This document shows, piece after piece, positions 1 through 6,153 of a DNA stretch of 11,289 nucleotides (position 1 is the first letter of the stretch; each line of letters starts with the position of its first letter). The stretch lies in the NCBI GenBank assembly GCA_964530215.1, contig CAZHAJ010000052.1:1-11289 (forward strand), written 5' to 3'. A program made the position numbers and the translations under genes. The DNA is from JAAXTT01 sp964530215. Its GTDB lineage: Bacteria > Bacillota > Desulfotomaculia > Desulfotomaculales > Desulfocucumaceae. Below the pieces are notes generated by a model, which saw only the letters and a list, made by a program, of their open reading frames with translations, was not told the origin of the DNA and did not search any database.

Positions 1-815
1 TGGGTGAAACCTGGCTAAAGGTGCCGGAATCCTTAAAGTTTGTCTATCATGGAGAAATGCCTCAATGGCTTACAGGTAAAGACTTGATACTTTATACCAT
101 AGGAAAAATCGGGGTGGACGGAGCACTTTATATGGCTATGGAATTTATGGGCTCAGCAGTGGAAAAAATGTCCATGGACGGGCGACTCACAATGGCCAAT
201 ATGGCTGTGGAGGCCGGGGCTAAAAACGGGATAGTGGCACCGGACGAAACTACCCACAGATATGTAGAGGGCAGAGCTAAGAGAGCATACACTTTTTATT
301 CCAGCGATGAAGATGCAAAATACGCCAATGTATTTGATTTTGACGTAAGTAAAATGGAACCTGCTGTTGCTTTCCCTCACCTGCCGGAAAATGTTAAGCC
401 GGTCAGCGAGGCAGCGGGTGTTGCCGTTGATCAGGCTGTGATTGGCTCTTGTACCAATGGACGGATGGATGATCTCAGGGAGGCTGCCCATGTTCTCAAG
501 GGAAATAAAGTAAACAGCAATGTACGGCTTATTGTAATACCGGGAACGCAGGAGATATATCGTCAGGCTATGAAAGAAGGATTATTTGATATTTTCCTGG
601 ATTCCGGAGCCGCCATCAGCACACCCACCTGTGGACCGTGCTTGGGTGGTTATATGGGTATTTTGGCTGAGGGTGAAAGATGCATTGCCACCACTAACAG
701 AAACTTTGTGGGCCGTATGGGTCATACCGGCAGTGAGGTCTATTTAAGTAATCCGGCAGTGGCGGCAGCTTCGGCAATACTGGGTCGTATTGCAGCACCC
801 TGGGAGGTGAAATAA
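1..815 (+). CDS. leuC: 3-isopropylmalate dehydratase large subunit (partial, 5' end missing)
   Basis: Large subunit of isopropylmalate isomerase, a [4Fe-4S] aconitase-family enzyme that interconverts 2- and 3-isopropylmalate in leucine synthesis; with LeuD it can also act on citramalate. The frame is open from the left edge (first full codon at base 3, reading GETWLKVPESLKF), so the gene starts upstream. A GTG at 21 is internal, not the start. About 270 residues are visible; the family is usually about 420, so roughly 150 N-terminal residues are missing. The three cluster-ligand cysteines are present: SCTNGR (Cys codon 450-452) and CGPC (Cys codons 630-632 and 639-641). The typical C-terminal stretch with NRNFVGRMGHTGSEVYLSNP follows. 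The sequence resembles the HacA-like LeuC type common in Clostridia and archaea. Its stop codon directly abuts the leuD start, so the two subunits are probably translationally coupled. Confidence 0.97.
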   Translation, partial: GETWLKVPESLKFVYHGEMPQWLTGKDLILYTIGKIGVDGALYMAMEFMGSAVEKMSMDGRLTMANMAVEAGAKNGIVAPDETTHRYVEGRAKRAYTFYSSDEDAKYANVFDFDVSKMEPAVAFPHLPENVKPVSEAAGVAVDQAVIGSCTNGRMDDLREAAHVLKGNKVNSNVRLIVIPGTQEIYRQAMKEGLFDIFLDSGAAISTPTCGPCLGGYMGILAEGERCIATTNRNFVGRMGHTGSEVYLSNPAVAAASAILGRIAAPWEVK

Positions 816-1322
816 ATGGAGTTAAAAGGAAACGCATGGAAGTTCGGTGATGATATCGATACCGATGTAATTATACCAGCCCGTTACTTAAACACATCGG
901 ACCCCAAGGAGTTGGCTGCTCATTGTATGGAGGATGCCGATCCTCAGTTTACCGATAAAATCAAGGCCGGAGACATAATGGTGGCAGGTAAAAACTTTGG
1001 TTGCGGCAGCTCCAGGGAGCACGCGCCCATTGCCATTAAAGAAGCTGGTATCTCATGTGTTATCGCAAAAACCTTTGCCCGTATTTTCTATCGAAATGCT
1101 TTTAATATAGGTTTGCCTATCTTTGAATCTCCCGAGGCGGCGGAAGACATCGCAGAAGGAGATCAAGTGACGGTGGATATTGAGCAGGGTCTTATAAATA
1201 ATCTTACTAAAAATAAAACATATAAAGCCACACAGGTTCCACCCTTTATGCAGGAGATTATTTCTTCCGGTGGGTTGATTAATTATGTGGCAGAAAGGGT
1301 GAAAAAAGATGGGAACATTTAA
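816..1322 (+). CDS. leuD: 3-isopropylmalate dehydratase small subunit
   Basis: Small (swivel-domain) subunit that completes the LeuC active site. It has 168 residues, the normal size for the short LeuD type paired with HacA-like LeuC. It starts with the family signature GNAWKFGDDIDTDVIIPARY (residues 5-24) and has the substrate-loop motif GCGSSREHAP (62-71), followed by AKTFARIFYRNAFNIGLP (84-101). The ATG comes immediately after the leuC stop. A strong ribosome site, GGAGGTGA at 803-810, lies 5 bases upstream inside the end of leuC, which fixes the start. The 3' end overlaps leuB by 14 bases. Nothing is missing or unusual. Confidence 0.97.
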   Translation: MELKGNAWKFGDDIDTDVIIPARYLNTSDPKELAAHCMEDADPQFTDKIKAGDIMVAGKNFGCGSSREHAPIAIKEAGISCVIAKTFARIFYRNAFNIGLPIFESPEAAEDIAEGDQVTVDIEQGLINNLTKNKTYKATQVPPFMQEIISSGGLINYVAERVKKDGNI

Positions 1323-2382
1323 AATTGCAGTACTACCTGGTGACGGAATAGGGCCGGAGATTACCGAGCAGGCTTTGAAATCTTTAAAGGCTGTGGCAGC
1401 CAAGTATCAGCACGATTTCCGGTTTACCGAAGGATTGATAGGAGGAGCAGGCTATGACGGTGCAGGCCATCCTCTTCCCAAGGAAACTTTGGACCTGTGC
1501 CATGACAGTGATGCGGTGCTGCTGGGGGCTGTGGGTGGTCCTAAATGGGAAGACCTCCCGGTGCATTTGCGTCCCGAGGCGGGAGCGCTTTTACCTTTAA
1601 GGAAGGCTTTGGGTCTTTATGCTAATCTTAGACCCACTAAAGTATTTCCGGCCTTGGTTAATGCGTCCACCCTTAAGCCGGAAGTGGTTTCCGGACTTGA
1701 TGTGTTGGTGGTTAGAGAACTTACCGGCGGCATTTATTTCGGGAAAAAACATAGGGAAGAACTGCCGGACGGCAGTACCAGAGTTATTGATACTTTAGAA
1801 TATACCACTGCAGAGATTGAGCGCATTGCAAGGTTGGCCTTTCAGATGGCTCAAAAAAGAAGCGGCAAATTGGCATCGGTGGATAAGGCTAATGTCTTGG
1901 AAAGCTCCCGTCATTGGAGGGAAGTGGTAACCGGATTGGCTTCTGAGTATCCCGATGTTGAACTGGATCATCTTTATGTTGATAATTGTGCTATGCAGTT
2001 GGTGAAAAATCCAAAACAGTTTGATGTGATTGTAACTGAGAATATGTTTGGAGATATATTAAGCGATCAAGCTTCCATGTTGAGCGGTTCACTGGGAATG
2101 CTTCCTTCAGCCAGTATAGGCGGGAAAATCGGGCTTTATGAGCCCAGTCATGGGTCAGCTCCAAAATATGCAGGGCTAAAGAGAGCCAATCCCATTGCTA
2201 CGATATTATCCGGTTCAATGCTACTTAAGTTTTCCCTTGGTTTGGATAAAGAAAGTGATGCTGTGGAGCAGGCTGTGACCAAAGTCCTGGATATGGGCTA
2301 TCGAACTGCGGATTTGATGGAAGATGGTATGAAACTGGTGAACACCGATGAAATGGGAGACTTGGTAGCGGAGAATGTATAG
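1309..2382 (+). CDS. leuB: 3-isopropylmalate dehydrogenase
   Basis: NAD-dependent oxidative decarboxylase that converts 3-isopropylmalate to 2-oxoisocaproate; the same enzyme can oxidise beta-methylmalate in the citramalate route to isoleucine. It has 357 residues, normal for bacterial LeuB. The nucleotide-binding start GDGIGPEI is at 11-18. Substrate-binding arginines are in LRKALGLYANLRP (R98, R108) and VVRELTGGIYFG (R136, catalytic Y143). The catalytic lysine is in VDKANVLESSR (K193). Metal-binding aspartates are D225, D249 and D253 (DNCAMQ; MFGDILSDQ). GLYEPSHGSAP (275-285) is also family-typical. The ATG lies inside the end of leuD, with AAAGGGTG at 1294-1301 as ribosome site. The TAG stop (2380-2382) is already part of the first unit of the heptanucleotide array that follows. 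Confidence 0.97.
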   Translation: MGTFKIAVLPGDGIGPEITEQALKSLKAVAAKYQHDFRFTEGLIGGAGYDGAGHPLPKETLDLCHDSDAVLLGAVGGPKWEDLPVHLRPEAGALLPLRKALGLYANLRPTKVFPALVNASTLKPEVVSGLDVLVVRELTGGIYFGKKHREELPDGSTRVIDTLEYTTAEIERIARLAFQMAQKRSGKLASVDKANVLESSRHWREVVTGLASEYPDVELDHLYVDNCAMQLVKNPKQFDVIVTENMFGDILSDQASMLSGSLGMLPSASIGGKIGLYEPSHGSAPKYAGLKRANPIATILSGSMLLKFSLGLDKESDAVEQAVTKVLDMGYRTADLMEDGMKLVNTDEMGDLVAENV

Positions 2383-2530
2383 CTATCAGCTATCAGCTAT
2401 CAGCTATCAGCTATCAGCTATCAGCTATGAGCTATAAGCTATCAGCTATAAGCTACTAGCCGTAAGCTGTAAGCTATAAGCTACTAGCCGTAAGCTGTAA
2501 GCTATAAGCCGCTATCAGCTATCAGCCAGT
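2381..2530 (+). repeat. Heptanucleotide tandem array (AGCTATC and variants)
   Basis: From 2381 to 2513 the sequence divides into 19 consecutive 7-base units in strict phase. The first six are AGCTATC. Then come AGCTATG, AGCTATA, AGCTATC, AGCTATA, AGCTACT, AGCCGTA, AGCTGTA, AGCTATA, AGCTACT, AGCCGTA, AGCTGTA, AGCTATA and AGCCGCT. After a phase slip of 3 bases, CGCTATC, AGCTATC and AGCCAGT end near 2530. Units 2444-2471 and 2472-2499 form an exact 28-base tandem duplication made of four heptads. Nearly every unit carries AGC, and most carry the palindrome AGCT. The array starts at the leuB stop codon. It is not multiple-of-three DNA and does not encode an extension of LeuB. The function is unknown; expansion by replication slippage is the simplest explanation. 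Confidence 0.97.
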
Positions 2531-2557
2531 CTAAAGTTATTCTTGGTAGGTGCCAAT

Positions 2558-2590
2558 AAGCTTACGGCTTATAGCCTAAAGCCTATAGCA
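2558..2590 (-). repeat. Inverted-orientation heptads facing the main array
   Basis: Read on the plus strand the units are AAGCTTA, CGGCTTA, TAGCCTA, AAGCCTA and TAGCA, which are reverse complements of array-type heptads (TAAGCTT, TAAGCCG, and so on). The segment AGCTTACGGCT (2559-2569) is an exact complement of AGCCGTAAGCT at both 2458-2468 and 2486-2496. The pairing 2480-2496 with 2559-2575 extends to 17 positions with two mismatches. A separate exact 10-base match joins 2501-2510 and 2566-2575. The leuB-cimA spacer RNA could therefore fold into alternative long hairpins. No U-tract follows, so it does not look like an intrinsic terminator. Confidence 0.85.
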
Positions 2591-2632
2591 ACCCATAATT
2601 ACGACTTATATCTAAAAAGTGGTGAGTACTAA

Positions 2633-4207
2633 ATGAGGGCAATCGAGATATATGACACCACCCTAAGGGACGGTGCCCAGGGGGAAGGTATATCTTTTTC
2701 CGCTGAAGATAAAATTAAAATAGCAATGAAGCTGGATTCAATGGGATTTCACTATATCGAAGGTGGATGGCCTGGCTCTAATCCCAAGGATATGGAGTTT
2801 TTCCGTAAAATCAGCACAATGTCCTTAAAAAATTCTGTCATTACCGCTTTTGGCAGTACCAGAAAACCTGGAATTAAGGCAGAAGAAGATGCTAACCTAA
2901 AATGCATACTGGATTCCGGGGTGCAGGTGGCCACTCTGGTGGGTAAGACGTGGGATTTCCATGTCACTCACGCACTAAATACCGATTTGGATGAAAATCT
3001 CAAAATGATTAAGGAGTCAGCCGCATTTTTAAGAAGTAAAGGTTTAAAAGTGCTGCATGATGCCGAACATTTTTTTGACGGATATAAAGCAAATCCCGAT
3101 TATGCCCTGGCAACCTTACAGGCAGCGGTGGACGGAGGAGCAGCCACCTTGGTTTTATGTGACACCAACGGCGGGGCGATGCCTGATGAAATTAAACAGG
3201 CTGTAAAACTTGTGGTGGAAAAGTTCAATGTGCCGGTGGGGATTCATTGTCATAATGACAGTGAAATGGCGGTGGCTAATTCAATTATTGCTGTTCAGGC
3301 GGGAGCGTCACAGGTCCAGGGAACAATAAACGGCTATGGTGAGCGTTGCGGTAACGCTAACCTATGCTCTGTGATTCCAAACCTTTCATTTAAAGGTAAT
3401 TTTGAAACATTGCCCGGTGAATATCTTAGCAAGCTGACTCAGATTTCTCGATATGTAAGTGAAGTGGCCAATCTTCAGCCGGTGGCCAGTCAGCCTTATG
3501 TGGGAAGCAGTGCTTTTGCTCACAAGGGGGGCATACATGTCAGTGCGATACTAAAATCACCACGTACCTATGAGCATATCGAACCGGAATCAGTTGGCAA
3601 TAAAAGGCGTGTGCTGGTTTCAGAATTAAGTGGTCTATCTAACCTGTTATATAAATATAAAGAGATGAATATAGATCTTGAATTGCAGAAAGAGGAAAAT
3701 CGAGGACTTTTAGAACACATAAAAGACATGGAAAACAAAGGGTATCAGTTTGAAGGAGCAGAAGGTTCCTTTGAACTAATGCTGAGGAAATTAAAAACCG
3801 GCTATAAGGAACCATTTAAGCTGGAGGATTTACGGGTTATAATAGAAGTTAAGGACGATTTGCCCGGCTATACCCAGGCGGTAATTAAGATGTCGGTGGC
3901 TGATCAGATTGTGCATACCGCTGCTGAAGGCAATGGTCCTGTTAATGCCTTGGACAATGCTTTAAGAAAAGCATTGGATAAATTTTACCCAGATATCAAT
4001 GATATGCACCTTACGGACTATAAAGTAAGGGTGCTGGATGAAAAAGATGGCACCGGTGCTCAGGTAAGGGTTTTAATTGAAACCAGTAACGGAAAAAAAA
4101 CCTGGGGTACTGTGGGAGTTTCGGAGAATATTATAGATGCCAGTTGGGATGCATTGGTTGACAGTATCGCCTATGGGTTACTGCAGAGTGAATTAAAGGA
4201 AAGTTAG
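2633..4207 (+). CDS. cimA: (R)-citramalate synthase
   Basis: Condenses pyruvate and acetyl-CoA to citramalate, the entry to threonine-independent isoleucine synthesis; LeuCD and LeuB encoded just upstream can carry out the next two steps. It has 524 residues, typical for the long CimA/LeuA2-type family. The HMGL-like TIM barrel occupies about residues 1-275, with DTTLRDGAQGEG (8-19; R12 and metal ligand D13), the metal-binding HCHND (205-209) and GYGERCGNANL (234-244). The family-typical segment DAEHFFDGYKANPDYAL (143-159) separates it from LeuA and homocitrate synthase. The C-terminal third (about 390-515) matches the LeuA-type allosteric/dimer domain, which suggests feedback control, probably by isoleucine (inference). 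The ATG is preceded by GGTGAG at 2621-2626. No convincing promoter was found in the 250-base repeat-filled gap, so it may be read from the leu transcript. Confidence 0.93.
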   Translation: MRAIEIYDTTLRDGAQGEGISFSAEDKIKIAMKLDSMGFHYIEGGWPGSNPKDMEFFRKISTMSLKNSVITAFGSTRKPGIKAEEDANLKCILDSGVQVATLVGKTWDFHVTHALNTDLDENLKMIKESAAFLRSKGLKVLHDAEHFFDGYKANPDYALATLQAAVDGGAATLVLCDTNGGAMPDEIKQAVKLVVEKFNVPVGIHCHNDSEMAVANSIIAVQAGASQVQGTINGYGERCGNANLCSVIPNLSFKGNFETLPGEYLSKLTQISRYVSEVANLQPVASQPYVGSSAFAHKGGIHVSAILKSPRTYEHIEPESVGNKRRVLVSELSGLSNLLYKYKEMNIDLELQKEENRGLLEHIKDMENKGYQFEGAEGSFELMLRKLKTGYKEPFKLEDLRVIIEVKDDLPGYTQAVIKMSVADQIVHTAAEGNGPVNALDNALRKALDKFYPDINDMHLTDYKVRVLDEKDGTGAQVRVLIETSNGKKTWGTVGVSENIIDASWDALVDSIAYGLLQSELKES

Positions 4208-4220
4208 AATGAGTTAAGCC

Positions 4221-4236
4221 GGGAGTGTTTAAGTTG
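4221..4236 (+). promoter_or_regulatory. Ribosome binding site deciding the cdaA start
   Basis: GGGAG at 4221-4225 is the only Shine-Dalgarno-like string here. It overlaps the first possible start (GTG 4225-4227), which therefore cannot use it, but lies 8 bases before the in-frame TTG at 4234-4236. This favours TTG. Confidence 0.6.
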
Positions 4237-5073
4237 CCAGATTGGCTTCAAAAATTACCCAGTTTAAATCTGCTGGATACATTTAATCTTACCAGCGTTA
4301 TAGATATTTTAATTGTGGCCTTTGTCCTTTATCGATTAATACTGCTGATAAAGGGCACCAGAGCAGTTCAGTTGCTAAAGGGGCTGGCTGTATTGGTGAT
4401 ATTTTATGCCATCAGTAGCCTTCTTCAACTATACACATTACAGTGGCTTTTAAGACAAGCCACCACCGCATTGGTGGTGGCTCTACCCATTGTGTTTCAG
4501 CCCGAACTGCGAAGGGCGTTAGAAAAGCTTGGGGGAGGAACATTTTTATCTACTCAGTTCTGGCACAGTGAGGATGTGGATTATGACCATGTTGTTGCTT
4601 CCATTGTGCAGGCTGTAAGCAGTATGTCTGGGGAGAAGATAGGCGCCTTAATTATTTTGGAGAGATCCACAGGATTGGAAGAAATTATCGATAACGGAGT
4701 AAAAATAGGGAGTCTTGTATCTGCGGAGCTGCTGGTTAATATTTTTATTCCCAAAACTCCTTTGCATGATGGAGCAGTGGTTATCAGAGGAGATCGAATA
4801 ATGGCAGCAGCCAGTGTGCTTCCTCTTTCCCAAAGGCAAAACCTTAGCAAATCAATGGGTACCAGACACCGGGCAGGTATAGGGATTACCGAAGAATCTG
4901 ATGCAATAGCAGTAATTGTATCAGAAGAAACCGGGACCATTTCCATGGCAGAGGAAGGTATATTGACCAAATGTCTTGATGAGGCAACACTAACTCAGAG
5001 GTTGCATAAAGCAGTGATTTGCAAGAGTAAGGTCAGGGCAAACGGTGTTAAGGGCTTGTGGCAGCGGAGGTGA
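4234..5073 (+). CDS. cdaA: Membrane-bound diadenylate cyclase (DacA/CdaA)
   Basis: Makes the second messenger c-di-AMP from two ATP at the cytoplasmic membrane; in Firmicutes c-di-AMP controls potassium and osmolyte balance and is essential in many species. The protein is 279 residues from the TTG at 4234, or 282 from a GTG at 4225; the ribosome-site spacing favours TTG. CdaA of Bacillus is about 273. Hydrophobic segments near residues 20-40, 47-67 and 79-91 form the N-terminal membrane part. The DAC catalytic domain follows, with FQPELRRALEKLG (88-100), PLHDGAVVIRGDRI (176-189; DGA at 179-181) and GTRHRAGIGITEESDA (209-224; RHR at 211-213). All catalytic motifs are intact. It starts 26 bases after cimA, and its stop codon lies within the cdaR ribosome site, so cimA-cdaA-cdaR is probably one unit. 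Confidence 0.96.
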   Translation: MPDWLQKLPSLNLLDTFNLTSVIDILIVAFVLYRLILLIKGTRAVQLLKGLAVLVIFYAISSLLQLYTLQWLLRQATTALVVALPIVFQPELRRALEKLGGGTFLSTQFWHSEDVDYDHVVASIVQAVSSMSGEKIGALIILERSTGLEEIIDNGVKIGSLVSAELLVNIFIPKTPLHDGAVVIRGDRIMAAASVLPLSQRQNLSKSMGTRHRAGIGITEESDAIAVIVSEETGTISMAEEGILTKCLDEATLTQRLHKAVICKSKVRANGVKGLWQRR

Positions 5074-5077
5074 ACCA

Positions 5078-6007
5078 TTGACCCAGATTAATTGGCACAA
5101 AATGGCATTGCGGATTTTTTCGTTGTTTTTGGCAGTGCTGCTGTGGATTTATGCTGCCGGAGAACAAAATCCTGTTACCAATAGTCAAATCATAAGTATC
5201 GGTCTTCAACAAATGGGCGCACCGGACGGAATGGTGGTGAGCGGTTCCCTGCCGTCCAATGTAAGTATTAGGGTGGTGGGCCCCAGAGCAAGGCTGGATA
5301 CTCTATCAGCCAATGATTTTCAAGCAGTTATTGATCTTTCCCAGCTTTCTGAGGGTGCTCATAATGTCCCTGTGGTGGTTCATTCTCCTGAAGGAGTAGA
5401 GATATCCCGGGTCACACCCAGCAGGATTTATTTAGTGCTGGAAGGCATACAGGAGAAACAGGTTGCAGTTGTCGCCAATGTGCAGGGCAAGCCTGCCAGA
5501 GGATATATTCCCCAAGATGCCGTTGTCCAACCGGATACAGTGGTGATAAGGGGTCCCAGAAGCTTGATTAATACCATCGAGCAATTGGCTGTTGAGGTGA
5601 ATATAGAGTCAGCCTCCACAGCGGTGGAGCAAACCAGTGTTGTGGAGACAGGCAATAATAATATTACGGTTTCACCGCAGTTGGTTAAGGTCATTGTACC
5701 TATAAACTCTGCTCCCTCTAAAGATCTGAAAGTCAACCCTAGGCTGGAAGGGGAGCCGGCTGCAGGGTACACTGTGTCCGGGTTCACTGTCAGTCCCGCT
5801 AATGTTAGGGTATTTGCGGTCTCTTCCAGACTTCAGGAGCTCAGCGGTTTAAATACAGAGAAGATAAGTATTGATGGTGCAAAGCAAGATCTGACAGTAC
5901 AGGCAAAAATTTCTGCACCGTCCGGCATAGAGGATATAAATCCATCCACAGTGGAGGTAACGGTGAGAATTGTCCCTGAAGGATCTGATGATGAACCGCC
6001 GGATTAA
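5078..6007 (+). CDS. cdaR: CdaA regulator, YbbR-repeat protein
   Basis: Membrane-anchored extracytoplasmic protein that in other Firmicutes binds CdaA and modulates c-di-AMP synthesis. A TTG at 5078 is preferred over an in-frame GTG at 5045 because GGAGGTGA (5066-5073) sits 4 bases before it, giving 309 residues. The N-terminus TQINWHKMALRIFSLFLAVL is a short cytoplasmic stretch followed by one membrane segment (about 9-27). The remainder is beta-rich and shows successive YbbR-like units, each with patterns such as VVGPRARLDTLS, VIRGPRSLINTIEQL and VFAVSSRLQELSGL preceding an E/V-rich strand; I see about three. The tail is acidic (EGSDDEPPD). The start codon follows the cdaA stop by 4 bases, indicating translational coupling. 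A terminator follows directly. Confidence 0.92.
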   Translation: MTQINWHKMALRIFSLFLAVLLWIYAAGEQNPVTNSQIISIGLQQMGAPDGMVVSGSLPSNVSIRVVGPRARLDTLSANDFQAVIDLSQLSEGAHNVPVVVHSPEGVEISRVTPSRIYLVLEGIQEKQVAVVANVQGKPARGYIPQDAVVQPDTVVIRGPRSLINTIEQLAVEVNIESASTAVEQTSVVETGNNNITVSPQLVKVIVPINSAPSKDLKVNPRLEGEPAAGYTVSGFTVSPANVRVFAVSSRLQELSGLNTEKISIDGAKQDLTVQAKISAPSGIEDINPSTVEVTVRIVPEGSDDEPPD

Positions 6008-6019
6008 AAGGATAATTTC

Positions 6020-6060
6020 AAAGCCCGGTCAAAGGCTGTAAATGACCGGGCTTTTATTTT
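6020..6060 (+). terminator. Strong intrinsic terminator after cdaR
   Basis: Perfect 12-base-pair stem, 6020-6031 with 6043-6054, built on AAAGCCCGGTCA and its complement, with an 11-base loop. The T-rich tail TTTTATTTT occupies 6052-6060. It begins 13 bases after the cdaR stop and should end the cimA-cdaA-cdaR transcript. Confidence 0.95.
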
Positions 6061-6076
6061 CGCAAACATCTCTAAA

Positions 6077-6105
6077 TTGACACATATGTTAGCTGAATAT
6101 ATAAT
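6077..6105 (+). promoter_or_regulatory. Full-consensus sigma-A promoter of glmM
   Basis: TTGACA (6077-6082) and TATAAT (6100-6105) are separated by exactly 17 bases, matching both consensus hexamers fully. Initiation is expected around 6111-6113, about 40 bases before the glmM ATG. It lies just downstream of the cdaR terminator, so it restarts transcription for glmM and probably glmS. Confidence 0.93.
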
Positions 6106-6153
6106 TAGATTTGGTTTTTGGTTGAATATATTTGCCGGGGGGATTACCTGAGG

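Noticed and set aside
21..23. GTG at base 21 as start of leuC
   Set aside because: The frame is open to the left edge with family-matching residues (WLKVPES), so the gene is truncated by the window boundary.
2381..2590. CRISPR-like array or intrinsic terminator/attenuator in the leuB-cimA gap
   Set aside because: Units are 7 bases without spacers, so it is not CRISPR. The possible hairpins are not followed by a T-run, and no T-box or leucine-rich leader peptide was found.
4581..4970. Long antisense open frames within cdaA and several other genes
   Set aside because: They follow from the codon bias of the sense genes, lack ribosome sites, and show no recognisable protein features.
5045..5077. 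N-terminal extension of CdaR starting at GTG 5045
   Set aside because: It has no ribosome site and encodes the cdaA end in another frame. GGAGGTGA at 5066-5073 points to the TTG at 5078, and the resulting N-terminus leads directly into the membrane segment.
6118..6153. N-terminal extension of GlmM from TTG 6118
   Set aside because: It lies only a few bases after the predicted transcription start and has no ribosome site; family proteins begin at the MGxxFGTDGVRG region.
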